DNA from: Micromonospora sp. WMMD980
GTDB lineage: Bacteria > Actinomycetota > Actinomycetes > Mycobacteriales > Micromonosporaceae
DNA: 64,000 nucleotides
Direction: 5' to 3'
Assembly: GCF_029626035.1 (NCBI RefSeq)
Contig: NZ_JARUBE010000003.1
Span: forward strand, 4,464,001-4,528,000
The position numbers and the translations under genes were made by a program. Numbering within the stretch: the first letter of the stretch is position 1; each line of letters begins with the position of its first letter. Shown here piece by piece: positions 55,082 to 64,000 of the stretch. The notes under the pieces are model-generated. The model ran no database searches, was not told the origin of the DNA, and saw only the letters and a list, made by a program, of their open reading frames with translations.

Positions 55082-56545
55082 TCAGTCACCTTCGCTTGCG
55101 GACCCGCCCGACTCCGACGCACCCTCGACGGCCCGTCGCGCCGCCTCCGCGGCCGCCGTCCCGGCCCGCTTGCGCAGCACCCAGCCCTCCACGTTGCGCT
55201 GCTGACCCCGGGCCACCGCCATCGCGCCGGCCGGCACGTCCGCGATGATCACCGAACCGGCCGCGGTGTACGCGCCGTCGCCCACCCGCACCGGCGCCAC
55301 GAACATGTTGTCCGCCCCGGTGCGCGCGTGGCTGCCGATGGTGGTGTGGTGCTTGCGCACCCCGTCGTAGTTGACGAAGACGGAGGCGGCGCCGATGTTG
55401 CTGTGGTCGCCGATCGTCGCGTCACCCACGTACGACAGGTGCGGCACCTTCGAGCCCTCACCGATCGACGCCTTCTTGGTCTCCACGAACGTGCCGACCT
55501 TCGCCCTGCGGGCCAGCCGCGACTCCGGCCGCAGGTAGGCGTACGGGCCGACGCTGGCCTGCGGGCCCACCTCGGCGCCCACCGCGTGGCTGCGCACCAC
55601 GCTCGCGCCCTCGCCCACGGCGGTGTCGACGAGCGTGGTGTCCGGGCCGACGAGTGCGCCCGCACCGACCGTCGTGCCGCCCTGCAACTGGGTGTTCTGG
55701 TCGATGACGGCGTCCCGCTCCACGGTCACCGTCACGTCGATCCAGGTGGTGTGCGGGTCGAGGATGCTCACGCCGGTGCGCATCCAGCTCTCGTTGACCC
55801 GGTCGCGCAGCAGCCGGCGCAGCCCGGCCAGTTCCACCCGGTCGTTGCAGCCGAGCGTCTCCACGTGGTCGGCCGCGACGTGCACCGCGACCGGCTCGCC
55901 CGCGTCCCGCAGCAGGGCGAAGACATCGGTCAGGTATTCCTCGCCCTGGTCGTTGTCGGTGGAGAGCTTGCCCAGCGCCTCGCGCAGCCGGGCCAGGTCG
56001 AACGCGTAGATGCCGGCGTTGATCTCCCGCAGCGCGCGCTGCTGTGACGTGGCGTCACGCTCCTCGACGATCTGCTCCAACTGCCCCTGCACGTCGCGCA
56101 CGATCCGGCCCAGGCCGGTCGGCTCCGGCACCTCGGCGGCCAGCACGGTCGCCGCCGCGGCGGCACCCTCGTGCGCCTCGACCAGGGCCGCGACCGTCTC
56201 CGGCCGCAGCAGCGGCACATCACCGTTGATCACCACGACCGTGCCGGCGGCGTCCGGCACGGCGTCCAGCGCGATGCGGACCGCGTGCCCGGTGCCGAGC
56301 TGCCGCTCCTGGAGGACCGGCGTGGCCGCCGGGGCGACCTCGGTCAGGTGGGCGCGCACCTGGTCGGCGCCGTGGCCGACCACCACCACGGTGCGGTCCG
56401 CGGCCAGCGGCTCGGCGGCGACCAGGACGTGACCGAGCAGGGTGCGACCGAGCAGCGGGTGCAGCACCTTGGGCAGGGACGACTTCATCCGCTTGCCCTC
56501 ACCGGCGGCGAGCACGACAACGGTGCGGAGGTGGGGCTGGGACAC
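55082..56545 (-). CDS. glmU: Bifunctional GlmU: GlcN-1-P acetyltransferase / GlcNAc-1-P uridylyltransferase
   Basis: 487 residues; makes UDP-GlcNAc for the cell wall. The uridylyltransferase N-domain starts VVVLAAGEGKRMKSSLPKVL, with VVINGDVPLL and EINAGIYAF. The C-domain is a left-handed hexapeptide helix (VGEGASVVRSHAV, YAYLRPESRLARRAKVGTFVETKKA, HLSYVGDATIG, NYDGVRKHHT). GTG 56545 has GGGAG 6 bases upstream; longer readings are unsupported. The tail after WVLRKRAGTA is disordered. The tRNA-Gln gene lies about 100 bases upstream. Confidence 0.97.
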   Translation of the reverse strand: MSQPHLRTVVVLAAGEGKRMKSSLPKVLHPLLGRTLLGHVLVAAEPLAADRTVVVVGHGADQVRAHLTEVAPAATPVLQERQLGTGHAVRIALDAVPDAAGTVVVINGDVPLLRPETVAALVEAHEGAAAAATVLAAEVPEPTGLGRIVRDVQGQLEQIVEERDATSQQRALREINAGIYAFDLARLREALGKLSTDNDQGEEYLTDVFALLRDAGEPVAVHVAADHVETLGCNDRVELAGLRRLLRDRVNESWMRTGVSILDPHTTWIDVTVTVERDAVIDQNTQLQGGTTVGAGALVGPDTTLVDTAVGEGASVVRSHAVGAEVGPQASVGPYAYLRPESRLARRAKVGTFVETKKASIGEGSKVPHLSYVGDATIGDHSNIGAASVFVNYDGVRKHHTTIGSHARTGADNMFVAPVRVGDGAYTAAGSVIIADVPAGAMAVARGQQRNVEGWVLRKRAGTAAAEAARRAVEGASESGGSASEGD

Positions 56546-56647
56546 GAGTGGCTCCCGTCGGGACGGCGACAGTCTCGCGGTCATGCTAACCAGACCGGCG
56601 GGTAGGTTTCCGGGTACCCCAAGAAGGGTGCCTATACCTGGAAATTG

Positions 56648-56719
56648 CTCGGCCGCCAGGATTCGAACCTGAAACACAAGAACCAAAATCTTGGGTGTTG
56701 CCAGTTACACCACGGCCGA
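56648..56719 (-). tRNA. tRNA-Gln (anticodon TTG)
   Basis: A 72-nt cloverleaf on the minus strand. Acceptor arms TCGGCCG and CGGCCGA with discriminator G; D stem GTGT/ACAC; anticodon stem CAAGA/TCTTG enclosing loop TTTTGGT, giving anticodon TTG; T-loop region GGTTCGAATCC. CCA is not encoded. A GC hairpin with arms near 56614 and 56632 may end its transcript. Confidence 0.96.
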
Positions 56720-57136
56720 AGGGAACCCTGACAGCTTAGCGGGTCTCGCTCCCGCGGGGAGACCTCGGTCGAGGGGCCTCGTCACCCCGGCGGGTCTCCC
56801 TCGACGGCCCTACGGATCCGGCGATCACACCCTCCACACGCCAATAGAGCCGGTGACTACGAGGAACGGCAATCACCAGGCAGCCCTGGTAGTCCTCACC
56901 GTTGTTGCGCCGCACAGTTGCCGGATTGTGGTGTTTGAGCGTCGCTCGCGTGAACCGGTCCGACGGGAGCCGATGCCCAGCCGGGCCTGGCTCTGTGCGA
57001 CGGAAAGCTGGTTCTCGACACGCAGCCGGCGCGCCTCGGCGGCAAGGGGATCGACCACCACATGAAATTGGAACGGGCGTACGACAGATCGTGGACCGGT
57101 CGGCCCGCGCGCACCGGGCCTGGCAGGATGGGGCGG
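56720..57136. other. Intergenic region without a convincing gene
   Basis: 417 bases upstream of the tRNA (minus strand) and of the TetR gene (plus strand). It contains a GGGAGACC/GGTCTCCC hairpin (56757-56800). A possible 62-codon minus-strand ORF ends at 56873 and starts near GTG 57058 (VVVDPLAAEARRLRVENQLS); its first half has codon bias like a gene, but it lacks a ribosome site and the rest degrades. Nothing else stands out. Confidence 0.5.
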
Positions 57137-57802
57137 GTGACCGATGTACCCGGCAGCGACCGCGCTCGCCGGCGGGCCGTCCCGGCAGCCAAGCCCTCCC
57201 GGGTCCGGATGTCCGCGACGCAGCGACGCGAGCAGTTGATCTCGATCGCTCGGCAGATCTTCGCCGAGCGCGGGTTCGACGCCACCTCGATCGAGGAGAT
57301 CGCGGCCCGGGCCAAGGTCTCCAAGCCGGTGGTCTACGAGCACTTCGGCGGCAAGGAGGGGCTCTACGCGGTGGTGGTGGACCGGGAGGTCCGCTCCCTG
57401 CTGGACCGGATCACCACGGCGTTGACCGCCGGTCACCCGCGGGAGTTGCTGGAGCAGGCCGCGCTGACGTTGCTGACCTACATCGAGGAGGAGACCAGCG
57501 GGTTCCGGGTGCTGGTCCGTGAGTCGCCGTTGATGTCGGCGACGGGCAACTTCAGCAGCGTGATGAACGACGTGGCGCACCAGGTCGAGCACATCCTCGG
57601 CGCGGAGTTCTCCAGCCGGGGCTACGACCCGAAGCTGGCGGAACTCTATTCGCAGGCGCTGGTGGGCATGGTGGCGCTGACCGGGCGCTGGTGGCTGGAG
57701 GTGCGCCGACCGCGCAAGGAGACGGTGGCGTCGCACCTGGTGAACCTGGCCTGGAACGGACTGTCGCACCTGGAGTCGAAGCCGGGCCCGATCAGCGGTT
57801 AG
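57137..57802 (+). CDS. TetR-family transcriptional regulator
   Basis: 221 residues. Basic N-terminal leader, then HTH: MSATQRREQLISIARQIFAERGFDATSIEEIAARAKVSKPVVYEHFGGKEGLYAVVVDRE in overlapping segments, a well-conserved TetR domain. The C-terminal ligand domain includes LTYIEEETSGFRVLVRESPLM and QALVGMVALTGRWWLEVRRP. GTG 57137 is preferred because it follows a GGATGGGGCGG stretch; ATG 57062 would add an unstructured 25 residues. Its 3' end overlaps the convergent DUF4383 gene by 11 bases. Confidence 0.9.
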   Translation: MTDVPGSDRARRRAVPAAKPSRVRMSATQRREQLISIARQIFAERGFDATSIEEIAARAKVSKPVVYEHFGGKEGLYAVVVDREVRSLLDRITTALTAGHPRELLEQAALTLLTYIEEETSGFRVLVRESPLMSATGNFSSVMNDVAHQVEHILGAEFSSRGYDPKLAELYSQALVGMVALTGRWWLEVRRPRKETVASHLVNLAWNGLSHLESKPGPISG

Positions 57803-58268
57803 GGCCCTCGGCGACCGGGTGGTGCCGGCGGCGGCGCTCCTCATCCGCGTGCTCGGGCGGCCCGACCTTGTCGTAGAGGCCGGTGGCGAGCAGGATCAGC
57901 CCGAACAGCATCGACACGATGACGGTGGACATCGAGAAGTTCAGGAAGTTCGCCGAGGTCTGCAGCACCGACATCATCAGGATGCCGGTGACCAGGAAGA
58001 CCGCGCCGGCGGTGAGGTTCATGTAGTGCCCGAGGTTGTCGCGCCGGGACGCACCGAGCATGAGAACCGCGCCGAAGACCACCGAGACCAGCGAGAAGGC
58101 CAGGTTGGTGCGCAGCCCGAGGGCCGAGTTCGCGCTCCGGCCGAACAGGCCGTCGCCCCAGGTCTCGAAGACACCCCAGACGCCGAAGGCCAGGATGTAG
58201 AGACCGATGAGCCCGGACAGCACCCGGTAGAGCGGACGCGCGGGGTGGTTCACCGGGAAGTGCGCCAT
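57792..58268 (-). CDS. DUF4383 membrane protein, paralogue 1
   Basis: 158 residues, four hydrophobic segments. VNHPARPLYRVLSGLIGLYILAFGVWGVF, LGLRTNLAFSLVSVVFGAVLMLGA and LLATGLYDKVGPPEHADEE match DUF4383. It aligns along its length with the next upstream gene (58384-58839), including the start AHxPVNHPARP and the end LYDKVGPPEH vs MYGKVGTDDEH. Function unknown. Confidence 0.88.
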   Translation of the reverse strand: MAHFPVNHPARPLYRVLSGLIGLYILAFGVWGVFETWGDGLFGRSANSALGLRTNLAFSLVSVVFGAVLMLGASRRDNLGHYMNLTAGAVFLVTGILMMSVLQTSANFLNFSMSTVIVSMLFGLILLATGLYDKVGPPEHADEERRRRHHPVAEGPNR

Positions 58269-58340
58269 GGTGCCCTCCAGTCGTCTGACTGATTCGGGGC
58301 AATTGTCGCCTGAGTCGCCCGCCTCCGTCCTGGAAAACGC

Positions 58341-58371
58341 CGACGGCCCGGCGCTACGCGCCGGGCCGTCG
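58341..58371 (-). terminator. Terminator between the two DUF4383 genes
   Basis: Perfect 14-bp arms CGACGGCCCGGCGC and GCGCCGGGCCGTCG with a 3-base loop. It suggests the two paralogues are separate transcripts. Confidence 0.85.
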
Positions 58372-58383
58372 GGGCGAACCGGA

Positions 58384-58839
58384 TCAGAGCACCAGGCGGG
58401 CCTTCTGCCAGGCCTCGTGCTCGTCGTCGGTGCCGACCTTGCCGTACATGCCGACCACCAGGAGCACCAGCGACAGGGTGAGGACCACGACCACCGTCAT
58501 GATCGAGAAGTTGAGCAGGTTGGCGTCCGTCTGGAGGAACGCCAGCGCGGCCAGGCCGACGACCATCAGGGCGTAGGCGATCCACTGGTTGATCACGACA
58601 TCCAGGTTGCGGCCGATCGCGGCGCCGACCAGGATCACCACGCCGATCAGCACGGACAGGAGCGAGAAGCCCATGTTGGTGCCCTGGCCGAGGGCCTTGG
58701 TGTCGTCCTGGGCGAAGAAGTCGCCGCCGGCGGCGGCGATGACACCGAGCCCACCGAAGACGACGAAGTAAAGACCGACCAGCCCGCCGATCGCCCGGAA
58801 GATCGGCCGCGCGGGGTGGTTGACGGGGGTGTGGGCCAT
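58384..58839 (-). CDS. DUF4383 membrane protein, paralogue 2
   Basis: 151 residues, four hydrophobic segments: FRAIGGLVGLYFVVFGGLGVI, GFSLLSVLIGVVILVGAAIG, INQWIAYALMVVGLAALAFL and VVVVLTLSLVLLVVGMYGKV. Paralogous to the gene immediately downstream (tandem duplication). ATG 58839 begins at AHTPVNHPARPIF. Function unknown. Confidence 0.88.
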   Translation of the reverse strand: MAHTPVNHPARPIFRAIGGLVGLYFVVFGGLGVIAAAGGDFFAQDDTKALGQGTNMGFSLLSVLIGVVILVGAAIGRNLDVVINQWIAYALMVVGLAALAFLQTDANLLNFSIMTVVVVLTLSLVLLVVGMYGKVGTDDEHEAWQKARLVL

Positions 58840-58924
58840 CTCTGCGTCTCCAAGACCGTTCGGATGAGGGTTCCACCGCAGATTGTCCCGTACGCCGGTC
58901 AGTGACGCCGCACACCCCCACTCC

Positions 58925-60724
<1,800 letters not shown>

Positions 60725-60739
60725 AGACCCACCCTTCAT

Positions 60740-60774
60740 GACTCAGGCGCCCCGGGGGCCGGGACGCCTGAGTC
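60740..60774 (-). terminator. Terminator after ispE
   Basis: Arms GACTCAGGCG and CGCCTGAGTC (10 bp) with a 15-base GC-rich loop, 15 bases beyond the ispE stop and close to the ABC-F start. Confidence 0.75.
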
Positions 60775-60788
60775 AAGGGTACGGGTCC

Positions 60789-61742
60789 TCAGACGATGCG
60801 GGCGCCGTGCACCGGACCGTGCGCGACCCGGGCCTCCCGGCACACCTCGGCGGCGGTCAGCTCGTCGGCGATCCGCCCGGCGTCGGCGGCGTCGGCGGCG
60901 AGGAACACGCAGGTGGGCCCGGAACCGGAGACGATGCCGGCGAGCGCGCCGGCGGCCTCGCCGGCCTTCAGCGTGCCGGCCAGCGCCGGCCGCATGGTCA
61001 GCGCGGCGTCCTGGAGGTCGTTGCCGAGCGTGGCCGCGAGCACCCGCGGGTTCCGCTGGCGCAGCGCGCCGAGCAGCGCGTCGGTGCTGCCCAGCGGCGT
61101 GCCGGCGGCCCCGGTGTCGCGCAGCCGGTCCAGCTCGCGGTAGGCGGCCGGGGTGGAGAGGCCACCGTCGGCGATGGCCACCACCCAGTGCCAGGAGGTG
61201 GGTCGGGCCAGCACCGGGCTGACCGCCTCGCCCCGGCCGGTGCCCAGCGCGGTGCCGCCGTGGATCAGGAACGGCACGTCGGAGCCGAGGTCGGCGGCGA
61301 TGCCGGCCAGTTCGTCGCGGGACAGGCCGGTGCCCCAGAGCGCGTCGCAGGCCACCAGCGCGGCGGCCGCGTCGGCGCTGCCGCCGGCCAGCCCGCCGGC
61401 GAGCGGGATGTGCTTGCGCAGGTGCAGCCGGGCGTGCGGGGCGACACCGGCATAGCCGGCGAGGGCGTGCGCGGCGCGCAGCACCAGGTTGGTGTCGTCG
61501 AGGGCCAGCTCACCGGCGCCCTCGCCCTCCATGGTGAGGGCGAGGGTGTCACCACGGCGGGCGGTCAGCTCGTCATAGATGGAGATCGCGTGGTAGACGG
61601 TGTTCAGCTCGTGGTAGCCGTCGCGGCGCAGCGGTCCCACCCCGAGGTGCAGGTTGACCTTGGCGGGCACCCGCACCTTGACCGGACCGCTGGCCCCGCG
61701 CCGCTGCCCGTCCTCGTCCTCCGGTCGCCAGGCCTCGGTCAC
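60789..61742 (-). CDS. ispE: 4-diphosphocytidyl-2-C-methyl-D-erythritol kinase
   Basis: 317 residues; GHMP kinase of the MEP isoprenoid pathway. VRVPAKVNLHLGVGPLRRDGYHEL is the N-terminal substrate region, PLAGGLAGGSADAAAALVA the ATP-binding loop, LGSDVPFLIHGGTALGTGRGE the third motif, and GIVSGSGPTCVFLA the C-terminal motif. GTG 61742 is preceded by the tiny ORF at 61739-61789, whose stop overlaps it as GTGA. The initial 20 residues (before VKVRVPAKVN) are non-conserved; an in-frame GTG at the VKV could also serve. It sits downstream of rsmA, the common gene order. Confidence 0.95.
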   Translation of the reverse strand: MTEAWRPEDEDGQRRGASGPVKVRVPAKVNLHLGVGPLRRDGYHELNTVYHAISIYDELTARRGDTLALTMEGEGAGELALDDTNLVLRAAHALAGYAGVAPHARLHLRKHIPLAGGLAGGSADAAAALVACDALWGTGLSRDELAGIAADLGSDVPFLIHGGTALGTGRGEAVSPVLARPTSWHWVVAIADGGLSTPAAYRELDRLRDTGAAGTPLGSTDALLGALRQRNPRVLAATLGNDLQDAALTMRPALAGTLKAGEAAGALAGIVSGSGPTCVFLAADAADAGRIADELTAAEVCREARVAHGPVHGARIV

Positions 61743-61789
61743 CGGGGAAACTCCCGTGGACGCAGGCGGATGTCGAACGGCTTCTGCAC
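61739..61789 (-). CDS. Tiny ORF coupled to ispE (16 codons)
   Basis: GTG 61789 has GAGGAG 6 bases upstream and encodes QKPFDIRLRPREFPR after the initiator. Its TGA overlaps the ispE GTG as GTGA. A strong ribosome site, correct spacing and the overlap suggest the ORF is translated and used to couple or tune ispE translation. It could also be a chance feature of the 84-bp rsmA-ispE gap. Confidence 0.4.
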   Translation of the reverse strand: MQKPFDIRLRPREFPR

Positions 61790-61826
61790 GGTCAGCTCCT
61801 CGGCGGGGTCGGGCAACGGCGCCAGC

Positions 61827-62696
61827 CTACTGGGCGGCGGCGGGGCCGTCCGGGGCCGACGCGGCGATGGCGGCGAACTGCTCGACGGTGAGTGACTCGC
61901 CCCGTGCGCCCGGGTCCACGCCCGCGGCGGTCAGGGCGGCGGCGGCCCGGTCCGCGCCGCCGGCCCAGCCGGCCAGGGCGGCGCGCAGCGTCTTGCGGCG
62001 CTGGGCGAATGCGGCGTCGACCACCGCGAACACGGCCCGCCGGGGTACGTCCGGGAGGGGCGGCTCGCGGCGGGTGAACGCGACCAGCCCGGAGTCGACG
62101 TTCGGCACCGGCCAGAACACGTTCGGCGGAACCTTGCCGGCGGCCCGGGCGCGGGCGTACCAGGCGAGCTTGACCGAGGGAATGCCGTACACCTTGGAGC
62201 CGGGACCGGCGACGAGCCGGTCGGCGACCTCCTTCTGCACCATCACCAGGCCGTGCCGCAGCGTGGGCAGCTCGGCGAGCAGGTGCAGCACCACCGGCAC
62301 GGCCACGTTGTAGGGCAGGTTCGCCACCAAAGCGGTCGCCGGCGGGCCGCCCAGATCGGCGGCGGTGACCCGCAGCGCGTCGGCGGGGTGGACGGAGAGC
62401 CGGGCGGCGTCCCCGCCGGCGAACCGCGCGGCGGTGTCCGGCAGCGCGGCGGCGAGCGCCGGGTCGAGTTCGACGGCGTGCACGTGCGCGGCGACCGGCA
62501 GCAGGGCCAGGGTGAGCGAGCCGAGGCCGGGGCCGACCTCCAGTGCCACGTCGTCCGGGGCGAGCCCGGCGGCGGTGACGATCCGGCGCACGGTGTTCGG
62601 GTCGTGCACGAAGTTCTGGCCGAGCTTCTTGGTCGGCGTGACGCCGAGCCGCGCGGCGAGTTCCCGGATCTCCGCCGGGCCGAGAAGTCCGGTCAC
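61827..62696 (-). CDS. rsmA: 16S rRNA (adenine1518-N6/adenine1519-N6)-dimethyltransferase
   Basis: 289 residues; dimethylates two adjacent adenines near the 3' end of 16S r[21 protein letters not shown] at the N-terminus, SAM motif [15 protein letters not shown], the catalytic [11 protein letters not shown], and [23 protein letters not shown] are all present. GTG 62696 begins [18 protein letters not shown], the normal actinobacterial start. Downstream of tatD, with palindrome copy 3 between them. Confidence 0.97.
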   Translation of the reverse strand: MTGLLGPAEIRELAARLGVTPTKKLGQNFVHDPNTVRRIVTAAGLAPDDVALEVGPGLGSLTLALLPVAAHVHAVELDPALAAALPDTAARFAGGDAARLSVHPADALRVTAADLGGPPATALVANLPYNVAVPVVLHLLAELPTLRHGLVMVQKEVADRLVAGPGSKVYGIPSVKLAWYARARAAGKVPPNVFWPVPNVDSGLVAFTRREPPLPDVPRRAVFAVVDAAFAQRRKTLRAALAGWAGGADRAAAALTAAGVDPGARGESLTVEQFAAIAASAPDGPAAAQ

Positions 62697-62723
62697 GCCC
62701 CGTAGCGTAAGCGCCCCCGCCTC

Positions 62724-62782
62724 GGTGAAAGGAGGGGCCCCTTGTTAACGCCTGGCGTTAACAAGGGGCCCCTCCTTTCACC
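62724..62782. repeat. Dispersed palindrome, copy 3 (59 bp, perfect)
   Basis: Left arm 62724-62752 and right arm 62754-62782 (29 bp each) are exact reverse complements around a central T at 62753. The core carries GGAGGGGCCCCTTGTTAACG. It spans the tatD stop codon and separates tatD from rsmA on the same strand. Copies 1 and 2 are at 33120 and 49054. Confidence 0.97.
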
Positions 62783-63662
62783 ACGGGCCGAAGGCGCGGT
62801 CACCGTTGGTGGAAAGCGCGGCGCAGAGGGCGTCCAGGTCGGCGCCGGTGGTGTCGGCGAGGAAGCGGACGGTCAGCGGGATCAGGTACGACGCGTTGGG
62901 CCGGCCCCGGTGCGGCATCGGCGTCAGGTAGGGCGCGTCGGTCTCCACCAGCATCTGCTCGGGCGGGGTGACGGCGGCGGCCTCCCGCAGCGCACTCGCG
63001 CTGCCGAAGGTGACCGTGCCGGCGAAGCTCAGCAGGAAGCCGCGTCGGACGCACTCGCGGGCGAAGGCGGCGTCGCCGGAGAAGCAGTGCATCACCACGG
63101 TGTCCGGCGCGCCCTCGTCGTCGACGATCCGCAGCACGTCGGCGTGGGCGTCCCGGTCGTGGATGACCAGTGCCTTGCCGTGGCGCTTCGCGATGGCGAT
63201 GTGGGCCCGGAAGCTCTCCTCCTGCGCGGCCCGCCCGTCGACGCCGGTGCGGAAGAAGTCCATGCCGGTCTCGCCGACGCCGCGGACCCGGTCCCGCCCG
63301 GCGAGGGCCTCGATCTCGCGCAGCGCCTCGTCGAGGTCCGCCAGGCGCGGCGCCTCGTTCGGGTGCAGTGCCACGGTCGCCAGCACCGCCGGGTGCCGGT
63401 CGGCGACGTCGACGCCCCAGCCTGACGACTCGACGTCCACTCCGACCTGGACGAGTCGGTCCACGCCGACGTCGGCGGCGAGGGCGATAGCGGCGGCCAC
63501 CGGGTCGCCGGCGCCGCCCGGCGGCGTGCCGTACTCGCCGACGGTGATGTCGAGGTGGGTGTGGCTGTCCGGCACGGGCACCGGCAACGGCTCGGGGGCG
63601 GGCGGGAATTCGCCGGCCCGGCGGGCGGCGCGCTGCTTGCGGGTCTCGGTCTGCTCGGTCAT
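62778..63662 (-). CDS. tatD: TatD-family metal-dependent DNase
   Basis: 294 residues. VPDSHTHLDITVG gives the first two metal His, GETGMDFFRTG the bridging Glu, KALVIHDRDAHAD the next His, VMHCFSGDAAFA the following one, and VETDAPYLTPMPHRGRPNAS the terminal Asp region. Predicted 3'-5' exonuclease. ATG 63662 is used, with no strong ribosome site; ATG 63674 is an alternative. The final Trp codon and stop lie in the palindrome flank. Confidence 0.94.
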   Translation of the reverse strand: MTEQTETRKQRAARRAGEFPPAPEPLPVPVPDSHTHLDITVGEYGTPPGGAGDPVAAAIALAADVGVDRLVQVGVDVESSGWGVDVADRHPAVLATVALHPNEAPRLADLDEALREIEALAGRDRVRGVGETGMDFFRTGVDGRAAQEESFRAHIAIAKRHGKALVIHDRDAHADVLRIVDDEGAPDTVVMHCFSGDAAFARECVRRGFLLSFAGTVTFGSASALREAAAVTPPEQMLVETDAPYLTPMPHRGRPNASYLIPLTVRFLADTTGADLDALCAALSTNGDRAFGPW

Positions 63663-63755
63663 CGCGGCCAGCATCACACACCCGCCGCCGGCGGCGTTCC
63701 CGGACCGCCACCGTCCGTTCACACGCCCCACATCTGGCCGGCTTAGCTTCCCGGG

Positions 63756-64000
63756 GTGACCGTCACTGACCAGGCCGGCGGGGCCGCCTCCGAGCGGACC
63801 GGGGTGCGCGTGACGTACGACGGCCGGGTGCACCCGGCCGAGGAGATCGCCCGGGGCGCGGCGTACGAGTTGTTCAGCGCCGACGAGGCGCCCGGCTTCG
63901 AGTGGTGCCCCCGGCCGGGGAGCGGCTACCCGTGGCGCAGGTTCGTGCACGCGACCGAGGTGGCGGCGGTGCACGGGGCGGCGGAGCCGACCGACGAGGC
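63756..64000 (+). CDS. Start of an unknown protein, cut by the window end
   Basis: 81 codons visible from GTG 63756, not recognised. It contains VTYDGRVHPAEEIARGAAYELF and FEWCPRPGSGYPWRRFV, which look like ordered protein with normal codon bias. A TTAGCTT -10-like box 7 bases ahead suggests a leaderless transcript. Divergent from tatD. Confidence 0.6.
   Translation, partial: MTVTDQAGGAASERTGVRVTYDGRVHPAEEIARGAAYELFSADEAPGFEWCPRPGSGYPWRRFVHATEVAAVHGAAEPTDE

Overview
The window looks like chromosome of a high-GC actinomycete, most likely Micromonospora or a close relative in the Micromonosporaceae. Supporting signs are the very high GC with strong third-position GC bias, many GTG starts, GTGA/ATGA gene overlaps, a conservon-type kinase/roadblock/DUF742/GTPase operon, F420-type PPOX and DUF4383 proteins, and a sulfonate/nitrate-type sensor kinase with a long proline-rich tail. 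It reads mostly as core chromosome; I see no prophage, integrase, IS element with an active transposase, or CRISPR array.

Region by region. 1-466 is the 3' end of an aldehyde-dehydrogenase-like gene. 499-7660 holds a BlaI-type repressor, an M56 metalloprotease and a complete cytochrome bd oxidase operon (cydA, cydB, cydD, cydC). 7720-8762 is a permease-prefix membrane protein facing a PadR regulator. 8909-18967 is a conservon-like signalling island. Rightward it encodes an acidic protein, a large protein with an IS110-like N-terminal fold, and a periplasmic-binding lipoprotein; leftward it encodes the sensor kinase, roadblock/LC7, DUF742 and GTPase proteins. The large protein and the kinase share the same C-terminal tail motifs.

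19160-22902 has a uridine-kinase-like gene, adenosine deaminase, a PPOX protein, an rRNA guanine methyltransferase and a DUF4272 protein. 23002-30777 is a nucleoside uptake and salvage block on the minus strand: BMP lipoprotein, two-domain ABC ATPase (apparent CTG start), two permeases, cytidine deaminase with an extra C-terminal domain, and thymidine phosphorylase. 31037-33113 has a small membrane protein, a membrane-protein pseudogene with three lesions, and a divergent TetR gene with two matching operators.

33169-42061 is a maltose/maltodextrin regulon: a GH13 neopullulanase-like enzyme, malG, malF and malE, a LacI regulator and a GH13 alpha-glucosidase, with CTTGC/GCAAG repeats before malE/lacI and the glucosidase. 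No transporter ATPase is encoded here, so the transporter probably uses a shared ATPase elsewhere (MsiK-like; inference). 42194-46748 has a small hypothetical gene, GntR, YihY, a 2'-5' RNA ligase-like gene, trpS and a CorC-like CBS protein. 46914-49054 is galE-galK; 49112-52240 is sulfate activation (cysD, cysN) plus cysQ; 52316-56545 is pth, rplY, prs and glmU, followed by tRNA-Gln(TTG). 57137-64000 has a TetR gene, two tandem DUF4383 genes, an ABC-F ATPase, ispE preceded by a tiny coupled ORF, rsmA, tatD and the start of an unknown gene.

The most distinctive structural feature is a dispersed palindrome present three times (33120, 49054, 62724). The copy at 62724 is 59 bp and perfect apart from its central base. 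All three overlap or abut stop codons and probably act as terminators.
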